This document shows, in pieces, positions 32,853-41,836 of a stretch of 64,000 bases of DNA. This stretch comes from a bacterium. GTDB taxonomy: Bacteria > Joyebacterota > Joyebacteria > Joyebacterales > Joyebacteraceae. Numbering within the stretch: the stretch's first letter is position 1; each line of letters starts with the position of its first letter. The notes under the pieces were generated by a model that saw only the letters and a program-made list of their open reading frames with translations, had not been told where the DNA came from and ran no database searches. The stretch lies in NCBI GenBank assembly GCA_025774935.1, contig JALGZK010000011.1, positions 3,412 to 67,411 of the forward strand, read 5' to 3'. The position numbers were made by a program, and so were the translations under genes.

Positions 32853-33277
32853 CCCTCGCTCGCTCCCTCCGCGCTCTCGCCTATCGTGAAGAGCCGACCT
32901 TCCTCCATCTCCCATATCTTGCAGGAGAACTCCTCGCAGTCTTCCTCGCGGCACTCCTTCTCGATCCAGTCGAAGATCTCGGTCCGCAGGGTGATGGTCA
33001 TCGTCCTACCTTCTCCGACGACGTCGATGGCCATGCGGCGGTCGTTCCCGACCTCGACCCCGCTGTTGCCGATCGTGCAGGGTGTCGACATCTGTATGCC
33101 GTCGACCATGCACGAGTACGGCGGTGCCTTCCCCGTGTGCGCGCGGATGCGGTAGGCGAACGGAGTCTCTCCGAACTCCCGCGTCACGACTCCTCCCATC
33201 CGGAGCCCGACGACGAGATACGGCCCGAGGTGGGTGTGGAAGTCCGCCGCCTGCCTGAGTTCCTCCGGCACGTTCAC
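32849..33277 (-). CDS. FmdE/FwdE-like protein
   Basis: A 142-aa protein. GTG 33277 is chosen for GGAG 8 nt upstream; the earlier in-frame ATG has no such site. The FmdE-domain core is clear: ADFHTHLGPYLVVGLRMG at the start and APPYSCMVDGIQMSTPCTIGN in the middle, then ...KECREEDCEEFSCKIWEM near the end. FmdE was named for a formylmethanofuran dehydrogenase subunit but is widespread without it and binds metal. Cys and His residues here may do that. It is translationally coupled to the ECF S-component gene. Confidence 0.75.
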   Translation of the reverse strand: MNVPEELRQAADFHTHLGPYLVVGLRMGGVVTREFGETPFAYRIRAHTGKAPPYSCMVDGIQMSTPCTIGNSGVEVGNDRRMAIDVVGEGRTMTITLRTEIFDWIEKECREEDCEEFSCKIWEMEEGRLFTIGESAEGASEG

Positions 33278-33331
33278 GGGTGTCTCCGGGGTTCTGAAGG
33301 TCCTCGGCGCCTGTCGTCTCCTTCGGTCGGC

Positions 33332-33337
33332 ATTATA
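33332..33337 (-). promoter_or_regulatory. -10 element for the FmdE/ECF genes
   Basis: Perfect TATAAT on the minus strand (33337-33332), about 55 nt before the GTG start. The -35 position (17 bp away) reads TGGCGG, a weak match. Confidence 0.4.
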
Positions 33338-33434
33338 CAGAAGGAGGCGGCTGCCCGCCACCGCGCACGTGGGCGCCCCGCGCGATCGGGGGCCACCGCG
33401 TCCGTGCGGGGTGTCCGAAGGAAAGGCGCGCTCG

Positions 33435-33464
33435 TTGACCCGGTTCGAGCCGACCTGCTAGACT
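33435..33464 (+). promoter_or_regulatory. Promoter of the small membrane protein/glycosyltransferase genes
   Basis: -35 TTGACC (33435-33440), an 18-bp spacer, -10 TAGACT (33459-33464). It lies about 60 nt before the ATG at 33526. Confidence 0.55.
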
Positions 33465-33525
33465 CCGCGCAGGCGCGAAGGGAGGTCGTTGGCCAGCGCG
33501 CCCTGCCGGAACCCAGGAGGTGTTC

Positions 33526-33726
33526 ATGGTCGCGAACCCCGAGAGAGAGCCGGCGACCGTCGAGCCCGCGGGGGGAGACTCCCCCGAGGAGAGACCCGCT
33601 CGGCGGCTCGGCGCCGTGGGAGCGTGGATCGTCGTCATTCTGTGCTGCCTGCTTCTCGCGGCGTATCTCTTCCTTCACGACACGTCACTCCGCTCCGTTC
33701 TCGACTGGACGGCGTCCGGCCAGTGA
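33526..33726 (+). CDS. Small single-pass membrane protein
   Basis: A 66-aa protein starting at ATG 33526, 5 nt after AGGAGG. A charged, Pro/Glu-rich N-terminus is followed by one membrane span (VGAWIVVILCCLLLAAYLFLH) and a short tail. It lies 7 nt before the glycosyltransferase gene, so the two are probably co-expressed. No family is recognised. Confidence 0.65.
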   Translation: MVANPEREPATVEPAGGDSPEERPARRLGAVGAWIVVILCCLLLAAYLFLHDTSLRSVLDWTASGQ

Positions 33727-33733
33727 GGTCGCA

Positions 33734-35698
33734 TTGGGCATCCTGACGGTCACCCTGACGATCGGGCTTCTGTTCTGCGCGGTCCTCCCCGTCGCGCGCC
33801 TCTGGCGCTCGAGGGCGGCGGCGATCGTCGCCGTCGGAGTATTCGCCTTCGGTCTGCTCGTCCTGGCGGTCCAGTTCCTCGGCATCATCTCGGCGGCGAC
33901 CGGCGCGAGGGCGGTCGCCCCGTTGCCGCTCCTGGTGACCGTGGCGGTCGCGTGCGCCATCGTGTGGGCGCGTGAGTTCCTGCGCAGGAAGCGGGGGGAG
34001 GCCCGCGGGGGCCCGGTTCTCGCCTTGAGGGCGATACCGGCCTGGCCGTCGGCCGCAGCAGGGGCCGGTGCGGCGTTCCTCTCGGTCGCGGTGTCGTCGG
34101 CGCTCTCCGCTCCGCCCCGCGGGTGGGACGTCCTCACCTACCACCTCCCGCGAGCCGCGGCCTGGCTCCTGCACGGAGACCTCGGCGTCTACGGTTCCAC
34201 TGGAGCGTTCTACCCGGGGAACGCGCAGCTCGCGATCCTGCTCCTGTTCTTCTCGGGGAGCGACCTCCTGGTGTCGCTCGTCCAGCTCCCGTTCGTTCTT
34301 CTCGGCGCCGTGGCCCTCTACGGCCTCGCCCGGCAGCTCGGCGCCTCGACCACCTCTTCGTCGGTGCCCGTGCTCATCCTCCTCACGTCACCGATCGTCT
34401 TCTTCCAGACCACGATCGCGAAGGACGACCTTGTCGTGACGGCGCTCGTCGCGGCGTTCCTGTTCTTTCTCGTGCGGTCGCTCGGAGTGGCGGGGAGTGA
34501 GACGGCGAGCGGGCGTCGCGTCGCGGCTGAGTCCGCGGTGGCGGGACTCGCACTCGGTCTCGCCGTCGGCACGAAGTACTCGATCCTCCCGTTCGCGATC
34601 GTCTCTGTGGCCGTCGTGTTCGGGGCGCACGCGTGGCTCGCGGGCCGTGAACGCTGCGCGACCGGGCGGGCGGCGCTGGTCGCGGGTATCTTCGCACTCG
34701 GGGTGGTTCTGCCGTCGGCGTTCTGGTTGATCCGGAACCTCGCGGTGACCGGGAACCCGATCGAGCCCCTGTCCCTCTCGCTCGCCGAGTGGGCCGGGTC
34801 GTCGGGCCTCGAGCAGGAGTTCCAGTTCGTTCCGACGCGCGGGTCGTGGTGGGTCTTCCCGATGATCGACCGCCACCTGAAGACGAGCTACAGCGGCTCG
34901 GCGGGGTTCGGCGCGGCGTTCGCGGCGTTCGCACTCCCCGGCTTCGCGCTCCTGGTGTGGCGCGCGTCTGCCCGGAACCTGGGCCGCACGCTCCGGACGA
35001 AGAACGCAGTTGTCCTTGCATCGATCGTCCTGGTCGTCGTCGCGTGGTGGTTCGGCAAGCACCACCTGCCGCGGTTCCTCCTTCCGGCGATGGCGCTCGC
35101 GACCGTCCCGGCCGCGCTCGTCTTCGACTCCGTCCGGGGCAGAGCACGCGCCGTGCTGTGTGTGGTTCTCGCGGTCGCGGTCCTCTTCTCGGCCGCGGAG
35201 ACGCTCCGCGTCGCGTTCCTGGACGACGACGTCACGTGGTCCCACCACCGAGGTGCGAGCCGCGAGGAGTTCTACCACGTTCCGGACGTTATCTACGAGC
35301 TTCCCGTCGGCACCCGGATCCTCCTTCTCCAGCCGACGGTCCACAACTACTACCAGACCTTCCGGTACCCGCTGATCGGCTCCCTCCCCGGGAACGAGGT
35401 TCTCATGGAGGAGGACGTCGGGATTGGTTTCGACATCAAGAACGAGGGCGCACTCGGCGCGTACCGCGATCTGATCGACGCCGACATCGAGTACGTCTTC
35501 ATGAGGACGATCGGCGTCAAGCCATACGAGACGTGGTTCGACGACTTCCCCGACCTCTACGAAAAGGTCGTGGACAAGACCGAGCGGAGCTACCCGTGGT
35601 ACCGCGTCAGCATCGCGGTGACGCCGGAGGGCGAGGTGCTGGGCGGAGGCACGGTGGTCACGAAGATGTACCGCGTCATCTCTGAAGCCGGCGGATAG
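33734..35698 (+). CDS. GT-C fold glycosyltransferase, family 39/ArnT-like membrane protein
   Basis: A 654-aa protein with a TTG start at 33734 preceded by GAGG (33725-33728). The open frame continues upstream, but that part lacks coding character and overlaps the small membrane gene. At least ten transmembrane segments. The first extracytoplasmic loop has the PMT/ArnT-like pattern (RGWDVLTYHLPRAAAWL), followed by FYPGNAQLAILLLFF and FFQTTIAKDDLVV. A soluble C-terminal part follows. Such enzymes transfer sugars from polyprenyl-phosphate donors. Acceptor unknown. Confidence 0.78.
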   Translation: MGILTVTLTIGLLFCAVLPVARLWRSRAAAIVAVGVFAFGLLVLAVQFLGIISAATGARAVAPLPLLVTVAVACAIVWAREFLRRKRGEARGGPVLALRAIPAWPSAAAGAGAAFLSVAVSSALSAPPRGWDVLTYHLPRAAAWLLHGDLGVYGSTGAFYPGNAQLAILLLFFSGSDLLVSLVQLPFVLLGAVALYGLARQLGASTTSSSVPVLILLTSPIVFFQTTIAKDDLVVTALVAAFLFFLVRSLGVAGSETASGRRVAAESAVAGLALGLAVGTKYSILPFAIVSVAVVFGAHAWLAGRERCATGRAALVAGIFALGVVLPSAFWLIRNLAVTGNPIEPLSLSLAEWAGSSGLEQEFQFVPTRGSWWVFPMIDRHLKTSYSGSAGFGAAFAAFALPGFALLVWRASARNLGRTLRTKNAVVLASIVLVVVAWWFGKHHLPRFLLPAMALATVPAALVFDSVRGRARAVLCVVLAVAVLFSAAETLRVAFLDDDVTWSHHRGASREEFYHVPDVIYELPVGTRILLLQPTVHNYYQTFRYPLIGSLPGNEVLMEEDVGIGFDIKNEGALGAYRDLIDADIEYVFMRTIGVKPYETWFDDFPDLYEKVVDKTERSYPWYRVSIAVTPEGEVLGGGTVVTKMYRVISEAGG

Positions 35699-35858
35699 TC
35701 GTCCCGGCCCGAAACGGACCTCCCGCGGCCCCCGGCCGCACTCACGCGCGTCCGAATCTCTCCCCACGCCAGCGAGTCCCTACTATATAGAGGGAGTGCT
35801 CCCCCGGAGCCGCGTCGCGGCACGCGGGCGGCGCCGAGGGATCACGGGGGGAAAGCAA

Positions 35859-36344
35859 ATGGCACGCAGCAACCTGTACGCGCTCCAAATGGCTCTCGTC
35901 GTCCTCGCCGCGGTGGCGACTGCGGTCCCGGGGCAAGGGGCCGTCGTGTTCGTGGCGACGCTTGATGCCTCGCAGAACGTGCCGCCAACAGAATCGCCTG
36001 CGACCGGGGCGGCGCTTCTGGTCCTGAACGATGCTGAGACGGAGGTCGCGTACACCGTCACCTACTCCGGACTCATGGGCTCGGAGGTGGGAGCGCACTT
36101 CCACAACGCGCCTCCTGGAGAGAACGGGTCGATACTTCACACGCTCCCGATGGGCACCCCGAAGGTGGGAGTCTGGGACGTCAGCCTGCACGACGTCGGC
36201 GAGCTCTACGCCGGTCGGATCTACGTGAACGTCCACAGCACGGCCTACTTCTCGGGCGAGATCCGGGGCGACATCACTGAGTCGCTCGCCGCCGCCATCG
36301 ACGAGCGTCAGAGCTGGAGCCGCATCAAAGCCCTCTACCAGTAG
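35859..36344 (+). CDS. Secreted CHRD-domain protein
   Basis: A 161-aa protein. ATG 35859 starts a signal peptide (NLYALQMALVVLAAVATAV). The mature part is one CHRD domain: VATLDASQNVPPTESPATGAAL, VGAHFHNAPPGENGSILHTL, GRIYVNVHSTAYFSGEIRGDI. CHRD domains occur in chordin and many secreted bacterial proteins; the molecular role is not established. A TATATA at 35784-35789 may be its -10, without an evident -35. It is monocistronic. Confidence 0.85.
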   Translation: MARSNLYALQMALVVLAAVATAVPGQGAVVFVATLDASQNVPPTESPATGAALLVLNDAETEVAYTVTYSGLMGSEVGAHFHNAPPGENGSILHTLPMGTPKVGVWDVSLHDVGELYAGRIYVNVHSTAYFSGEIRGDITESLAAAIDERQSWSRIKALYQ

Positions 36345-36385
36345 CTGGCGGCGCCGTTTTCGCGAGCGACGCCGAATCCCCTTCT

Positions 36386-36426
36386 GGCCGGGGGCGGGGC
36401 GGCAGGTCCACCCGCCCCGTCCGGCC
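36386..36426 (+). terminator. Terminator before the hyp operon
   Basis: A long GC-rich stem: GGCCGG (36386-36391) with CCGGCC (36421-36426), continued inside by CGGGGCGG pairing with CCCGCCCCG, 8-nt loop. A pyrimidine-rich stretch follows. It ends the CHRD gene. Confidence 0.65.
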
Positions 36427-36432
36427 GCACTC

Positions 36433-36461
36433 TTGCCTTGCTCCATCCCCGCAGGTAAGAT
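36433..36461 (+). promoter_or_regulatory. Promoter of the hyp operon
   Basis: -35 TTGCCT (36433-36438), a 17-bp spacer, -10 TAAGAT (36456-36461). The hypF ATG is 130 nt downstream. Confidence 0.55.
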
Positions 36462-36590
36462 GAATGACTCGCGAAGGAACAGCCAGGTAGAGCCCGCCGG
36501 GCCGGCAGCTGGGGCCGTGAGCGGGCCCGATTCACGTTCTGGGGGCCCTGTGCCGTGGAGTCGGGCGGGCCGGCCGGCGGACGGGTGGCG

Positions 36591-38990
36591 ATGGCGGCGC
36601 GACTGGTCATACGAGGGGTCGTCCAGGGGGTCGGGATGCGTCCCTTCGTATACCGCCTCGCGCACCTGCACGGGATCTCCGGCTGGGTGGTGAACTCGAG
36701 CCGGGGGGTCATCATAGAGGCCGAGGCGCCGGACGAGGACCTGGACGCCTTCGCGCGAGCGCTCGAAGAGGAGGCTCCGCCGCTCGCCCGGATCGGGAGC
36801 GTTGAGCGTGAGACGATCGAGCCGAGGGGCTTCTCCGGCTTCGAGATCCGGAAGAGCCATTCCGAGGAGGAGGAGAGCACGCTCATCTGTCCGGACGTCG
36901 CGATCTGTCCGGACTGCCTGGCCGAGTTCCTGAATCCGTCGGACCGCCGCCATCACTACCCGTTCATCAACTGCACGAACTGCGGTCCCCGCTACTCGAT
37001 CATCGAGGGGACCCCTTACGACAGGCCGAAGACGTCGATGAAGCACTTCAGGATGTGCGACCGATGCCAGCACGAGTATGACGACCCGCTCGACCGGCGG
37101 TTCCACGCGCAGCCGAATGCGTGTGGCGCGTGCGGGCCGAAGCTCGACCTCGCGCTCCCGGTCGATCCCGCCGACGGCACCACCGAGCTCGTGCTCGGAA
37201 GGAGCTACGCGCGGATGCCCGAAGATGTCGCGGCCGCGGCCGAGGGAGACCCGGTCGTCGCGGCTCGCTGGCTCCTGAAGAAGGGCGCCATCATCGGCGT
37301 GCGCGGACTCGGCGGCTTCCACATCGCCGCGAACGCCGGGATCGATTCGACCGTCCGCGCGCTCCGGGAGAAGAAGGACAGGCCGGCGAAGCCGTTTGCG
37401 ATCATGTGCAGGAACATCGACGTAGTCCGGGAGCTCGCTCACGTGAACGCGCTCGAGGAGGAGGCGCTCGAGAGCCCGTGGAGTCCGATCGTCCTTCTCA
37501 GGAAGAAGGAGATCGGGGAGGGCGGGGAAGGCGTCGCGGACGCCCGGCGGATCTCGCCCGCGATCGCGCCCAGGAACTCATACCTCGGCGTGATGCTCCC
37601 CTACGCCCCGGTGCACCACCTGCTCTTCGACGACCTCGAGGTTCTCATCATGACGAGCGCGAACGAGGCGGGGGAACCGATCGTCTCTGACGTCGCGGAG
37701 GCACGAGAGCGCCTGCCGGGGATCACGCGGACCTTCCTCGACCACGATCGCGACATCGTCAACAGGAACGACGATTCGATCGTGTTCGTGGAGGCCGGCC
37801 ATCTCATGATGTCGCGGCGCTCCCGCGGATACGCTCCGTACCCGATCGAGCTCGGGATCGAGACGCGAGAGGTCCTCGCGTGCGGCACGGAGCTCAAGAA
37901 CACGTTCACGTTGCTCAGGGACGGGTGGGCGTTCGTGAGCCCTCACGTGGGTGACCTCGCAAACCAGGCGACGCTCGAGTTCTACGAGGAGACGGTCGAC
38001 AAGTTCATGGACTGGTTCCGCGTGAGCCCGACCGTGGTCGCGCACGACCTCCACCCGGATTATCTTGCGACGCGCTACGCGAAACGGTTCGGCGCCAGGC
38101 ACGACGCAGCGGTCGAGCTCGTCGGCGTCCAGCACCACCACGCGCACATCGCGTCCGTGATGCTCGAGAACGGAGTCAAGGAGCCCGTCATCGGGCTCGC
38201 GCTCGACGGCACCGGATACGGAACCGACGGCGCGATCTGGGGCTGCGAGTTCCTCTTGGCGGACAGTCTCGACTTTGAGAGGGCGGGGTACCTGAACTAC
38301 GTGCCGCTCCCCGGCGGGGACGCTGCGATCCGCCACCCGTACCGCGTCGCGCTCTCGCACCTCCACGCCGCGGGGGTCGCGGCGGGCGGCGACCTAACGG
38401 AGCTCGGGCGCACGCTCTTCCCGGACGTACCGGAGGGCGAGCTCGACCTCGTCGTCCAGCAGGTCGAGAAGCGAGTGAACTGCATCGACACGTCGAGCGC
38501 CGGACGTCTCTTCGACGCGGTCTCGGCGATGATCGGAGTCTGCTCCGAGATCAGCTACGAGGCGCAGGCGGCGATTGAGCTTGAGTCGCTCATCGAGCGC
38601 CCGTCCGACAGCGTCTACCCGTTCGGGCTCGCGGAGGTCGACGGGAGGCTCGTGGTCGACGCCGCCCCGATCGTGAGGGCGGTACTCGATGACGTGAGAG
38701 CGGGCGCGGAGAGACGCGACATCTCGGCGGCCTTCCACGGGACGGTCGTGCGGTTCTGCCGGGACGTGGCGGCGCGCCTCTCGGAAGCACGGCGCATCAA
38801 GCACGTCGCCCTCGCGGGCGGCGTCTTCCAGAACAGGTTCCTCCTGAGGTCGCTCGTCGGCGCGCTCGAGGAGGACGGTCTCACGGTCCTCCTCCACAAG
38901 GAGGTCCCGACGAACGACGGGGGCGTCTCGCTCGGCCAGGCCGCCGTGGCGAACGCCCGCACCCTCGCGGGCTGGACGACCTCGGGGTAG
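36591..38990 (+). CDS. hypF: Hydrogenase maturation carbamoyltransferase HypF
   Basis: A 799-aa protein. ATG 36591 opens the acylphosphatase domain (VIRGVVQGVGMRPFVYRLA). Two zinc fingers follow (CPDC ... CTNC and CDRC ... CGAC, each CX2CX18CX2C). Next are a YrdC-like domain (KKGAIIGVRGLGGFHIAANA, KPFAIMCRN) and a Kae1-like C-terminal domain (VQHHHAHIASVMLENG, LALDGTGYGTDGAIWGCEFL, LAGGVFQNRFLL). HypF makes thiocarbamate on HypE from carbamoyl phosphate, the source of the CN ligands. First gene of the operon. Confidence 0.97.
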   Translation: MAARLVIRGVVQGVGMRPFVYRLAHLHGISGWVVNSSRGVIIEAEAPDEDLDAFARALEEEAPPLARIGSVERETIEPRGFSGFEIRKSHSEEEESTLICPDVAICPDCLAEFLNPSDRRHHYPFINCTNCGPRYSIIEGTPYDRPKTSMKHFRMCDRCQHEYDDPLDRRFHAQPNACGACGPKLDLALPVDPADGTTELVLGRSYARMPEDVAAAAEGDPVVAARWLLKKGAIIGVRGLGGFHIAANAGIDSTVRALREKKDRPAKPFAIMCRNIDVVRELAHVNALEEEALESPWSPIVLLRKKEIGEGGEGVADARRISPAIAPRNSYLGVMLPYAPVHHLLFDDLEVLIMTSANEAGEPIVSDVAEARERLPGITRTFLDHDRDIVNRNDDSIVFVEAGHLMMSRRSRGYAPYPIELGIETREVLACGTELKNTFTLLRDGWAFVSPHVGDLANQATLEFYEETVDKFMDWFRVSPTVVAHDLHPDYLATRYAKRFGARHDAAVELVGVQHHHAHIASVMLENGVKEPVIGLALDGTGYGTDGAIWGCEFLLADSLDFERAGYLNYVPLPGGDAAIRHPYRVALSHLHAAGVAAGGDLTELGRTLFPDVPEGELDLVVQQVEKRVNCIDTSSAGRLFDAVSAMIGVCSEISYEAQAAIELESLIERPSDSVYPFGLAEVDGRLVVDAAPIVRAVLDDVRAGAERRDISAAFHGTVVRFCRDVAARLSEARRIKHVALAGGVFQNRFLLRSLVGALEEDGLTVLLHKEVPTNDGGVSLGQAAVANARTLAGWTTSG

Positions 38991-39026
38991 ACATCTACGG
39001 CGACAGACTGGGAAGCGTGGTCTATC

Positions 39027-39269
39027 ATGTGTCTCGCGGTACCGGGCAGGATCATCGAGATCGACGGGCAGAACGCGAAGGTGGACTTCGGGGGCGTCAC
39101 GCGCGAGGCGAACCTCATGCTGATGGAGGACGCTGCGGTCGGAGAATACGTCCTCATCCACGCGGGCTTCGCGATTCAGCGCCTGAACGCCGAGGAGGCC
39201 GAGGAGACGCTCCGGCTCTACGGCGAGCTCGCGCGCGCCCTCGAGAAAGACGACGAGAGGAAGAAGTGA
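39027..39269 (+). CDS. hypC: Hydrogenase assembly chaperone HypC
   Basis: An 80-aa protein starting with the essential MCLAVPGRI (Cys2 binds Fe/CO/CN). HypC with HypD holds the Fe(CN)2CO group. The stop overlaps the hypD GTG (39266) by 4 nt. Confidence 0.96.
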   Translation: MCLAVPGRIIEIDGQNAKVDFGGVTREANLMLMEDAAVGEYVLIHAGFAIQRLNAEEAEETLRLYGELARALEKDDERKK

Positions 39270-40402
39270 GCACTCCCTTCGACGAGGAAGCTTTCCGGAC
39301 CGAGCCCGAGGCCAGGGCGCTCGTGTCGCGCATCCACGAGCTTCTGCGGGAGGAGCTCAGGGGCGAGCCCGTGTCCCTCATGGAGGTCTGCGGGACGCAC
39401 ACCGTCGCGATATCGCGGGCGGGCATCCGCTCGCTCATGCCCGACGGGCTCAAGCTCCTGTCGGGTCCCGGCTGCCCGGTCTGCGTGACGCCCCTCTCGG
39501 AGATCGATCGCGCGATCGGCGCGTCGACGCTTCCGGACGTGATCCTCACGACGTTCGGCGACATGATGCGCGTGCCGGGTTCTCAGTCGACCCTCGAGAA
39601 GGAGAGGGCCGAGGGCGCCGACGTGCGCATCCTCTACAGCCCCCTCCAGGCGATCGAGATCGCGGAGGAGAGTCCCGAGAGCCAGATCGTCTTCGTGGGC
39701 GTCGGGTTCGAGACCACGTCCCCCACCATCGCCGCGACGGTCGTCGAAGCCGCGCGGCGAGGGATCGGGAACCTCTCGGTCTTCCCGTTCTTCAAGACGG
39801 TCCCGCGGGCCCTCGACATGCTGGCCCGCGTCCCCGGTCGTCCTCTCGACGGCTACATCTGCCCGGGTCACGTCAGCGCGATCATCGGCTCCGGCGCGTA
39901 CGAGCCGATCGCACGCGAGCACAACATGCCGTGCGTCGTGACCGGGTTCGAGCCTCTCGACATCCTGGCCGGGATCGTGATGCTCCTCGAGCAGGCCGCG
40001 TCCGTCCGGGCGGGCGGGAACGCGAAGGTCGAGACGCAGTACTCACGCGCGGTCACTCGCGAGGGTAACCTGGCGGCACAGGCGGTCATCGCCGACGTGT
40101 TCCAGGAGTGTGACGCGGAGTGGAGGGAGATCGGGACGATTCCCATGAGCGGCCACGAGTTCAGCGAGCGGTATCGCGCGTTCGACGCGCGCGACCGCAT
40201 CGATGTCGATGTGCCCGCGCCCGCCGGTCCGTCCGGCTGCATCTGCGGCGAGATCATGCTCGGACAGAAGCTCCCGACGGACTGCCCGCTCTTCGCGACA
40301 AGGTGCACCCCGCGCGAGGCGGTCGGACCGTGCATGGTGTCGACGGAGGGCGCGTGCGCCGCGTTCTACAAGTACGACCGCGAGACCACGGAGGTTCCGT
40401 GA
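39266..40402 (+). CDS. hypD: Hydrogenase maturation protein HypD
   Basis: A 378-aa protein with a GTG start at 39266 within the hypC stop. Family motifs are MEVCGTHTVAISRAGIRSLMP, LLSGPGCPVCVTP, VFVGVGFETTSPT, and the Cys-rich 4Fe-4S region (CICGEIMLGQ ... DCPLFATRCTPREAVGPCMVSTEGACAA). HypD is the scaffold on which Fe receives CO and CN. Confidence 0.97.
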   Translation: MSTPFDEEAFRTEPEARALVSRIHELLREELRGEPVSLMEVCGTHTVAISRAGIRSLMPDGLKLLSGPGCPVCVTPLSEIDRAIGASTLPDVILTTFGDMMRVPGSQSTLEKERAEGADVRILYSPLQAIEIAEESPESQIVFVGVGFETTSPTIAATVVEAARRGIGNLSVFPFFKTVPRALDMLARVPGRPLDGYICPGHVSAIIGSGAYEPIAREHNMPCVVTGFEPLDILAGIVMLLEQAASVRAGGNAKVETQYSRAVTREGNLAAQAVIADVFQECDAEWREIGTIPMSGHEFSERYRAFDARDRIDVDVPAPAGPSGCICGEIMLGQKLPTDCPLFATRCTPREAVGPCMVSTEGACAAFYKYDRETTEVP

Positions 40403-41424
40403 AGCGCGACGGGAAGATCAGACTGGCACACGGGAGCGGCGGCGCACTCATGCACGAGCTCATCTCCGAGGTTATCGTCGGCGCGCTCGGGAACCCGGTT
40501 CTCGACGCGCTCGACGACGCGGCCGACCTCGCCGACCTGACCGGTGCGACGATCGGCGGCGGCCGCATCGCGCTCACGACGGACTCGTACGTCGTTCAAC
40601 CGCTCTTCTTCCCGGGCGGCGACATCGGCAAGCTCGCGGTCGCGGGGACCGTCAACGACCTGTCCATGAAGGGGGCGAAGCCCCGGTATCTGACGCTCGG
40701 GCTCGTCGTCGAGGAGGGGTTCGGGGTCGGCGATCTCGAACGCATCCTCGAGTCGATCGCGAGCACGGCGGGGTCGGCCGGCGTCGCGGTAGCCGCAGGC
40801 GATACGAAGGTCGTTGAACACGGTACCGTCGGAGGCGTCATCCTGAACACCGCGGGCGTCGGCGTAATCCCGGAGGGCGTCTCGGTGTCGGGGCAGAGGG
40901 CCGCCGACGGAGACGCCGTGATCGTGTCCGGAACCCTCGGTGATCACGAGACCGCGATCCTTGTCGCGCGCGAGGAGCTCAGGCTGGACGAGGAGATCGC
41001 GAGCGACTGCGCGTGCCTGAACGGGCTCGTCGACGTCGTGCTCGAGGCGTGTCCCGACGTGCACGTCCTGCGCGACCCGACCCGCGGCGGCCTCGGGACC
41101 ACGCTGAACGAGATCGCGTCGCGCGCCGCCGTCGGGATCACGATCGACGAGCGGAAGATTCCCGTCGAACGCAAGGTGAAGGCGGTCTGCGACATCCTCG
41201 GGTTCGACCCGATCTACATGGCGAACGAGGGGAAGGCCATCGTCGTCGCGCCCGGAAGCGACGCGGACGCGATCGTCGAAGCGATGCGCGCGCACCCGCT
41301 CGGGAAGAACGCCGCCGTCATCGGGAGCGTCGGCGGGAGAAAGGGCGTCTACCTTCGCACGGCGGTCGGCGGGACGCGGCCGATCGTGATGCTCGAAGGC
41401 GTCCAGCTTCCTCGCATCTGTTGA
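40399..41424 (+). CDS. hypE: Hydrogenase maturation protein HypE
   Basis: A 341-aa protein with a GTG start at 40399 overlapping the hypD stop. It is a PurM-like ATP-dependent dehydratase (GGRIALTTDSYVVQPLFFPGGDIGKLAVAGTVNDL). It ends with PRIC, whose terminal Cys is thiocarbamoylated by HypF and dehydrated to thiocyanate. The intact tail argues for function. Confidence 0.97.
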   Translation: MKRDGKIRLAHGSGGALMHELISEVIVGALGNPVLDALDDAADLADLTGATIGGGRIALTTDSYVVQPLFFPGGDIGKLAVAGTVNDLSMKGAKPRYLTLGLVVEEGFGVGDLERILESIASTAGSAGVAVAAGDTKVVEHGTVGGVILNTAGVGVIPEGVSVSGQRAADGDAVIVSGTLGDHETAILVAREELRLDEEIASDCACLNGLVDVVLEACPDVHVLRDPTRGGLGTTLNEIASRAAVGITIDERKIPVERKVKAVCDILGFDPIYMANEGKAIVVAPGSDADAIVEAMRAHPLGKNAAVIGSVGGRKGVYLRTAVGGTRPIVMLEGVQLPRIC

Positions 41425-41470
41425 GCCGGCGGGTCGATCGGCTGGCGGGCACGACCCTGAGAGGACACGC

Positions 41471-41836
41471 GTGCACGAGCTTTCCATCTGCCAGAGCATG
41501 ATGAAGATCGTCGACTCGACGATGGAGCAGCACCCTGGCGCCAAGCTCCAGAAGATCTTCCTCGAGATCGGGAAGGGTGCCACGATCGAGCCGATCCTCC
41601 TCAGGGACGCGTTCGCCATCGTCTCGAGCGGCGGTCCGTACGAGGGGACGGAGCTCGTCATCGACGAGATCCCGATCGTCGGCAGGTGCCGCGACTGCGG
41701 CGAGAGCTTCCGCTACGAGGAGATCGCCTTTGGCTGCCCCGGGTGTGGCTCGCGGTCCGTCAGCATCGAGAGCGGGCTCGAGCTCAACATCAAGCAACTC
41801 GAGATCGACGAGGGGAACGAGGAGAAGGTCACATGA
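41471..41836 (+). CDS. hypA: Hydrogenase nickel incorporation protein HypA
   Basis: A 121-aa protein with a GTG start at 41471. The N-terminus M-HELSICQ carries the Ni-binding His2. A zinc site is formed by CRDC and CPGC. HypA delivers nickel with HypB. The stop overlaps the hypB ATG by 4 nt. Confidence 0.95.
   Translation: MHELSICQSMMKIVDSTMEQHPGAKLQKIFLEIGKGATIEPILLRDAFAIVSSGGPYEGTELVIDEIPIVGRCRDCGESFRYEEIAFGCPGCGSRSVSIESGLELNIKQLEIDEGNEEKVT

Noticed and set aside
33435-33464. tRNA-like T-arm string GGTTCGAGCC
   Set aside because: No acceptor stem or other arms around it; it is part of the promoter spacer region. No tRNA was found anywhere in the window.
35742-37442. 566-codon reverse frame across the CHRD and hypF genes
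   Set aside because: Crosses two well-supported genes, a terminator and a promoter; no recognisable protein.
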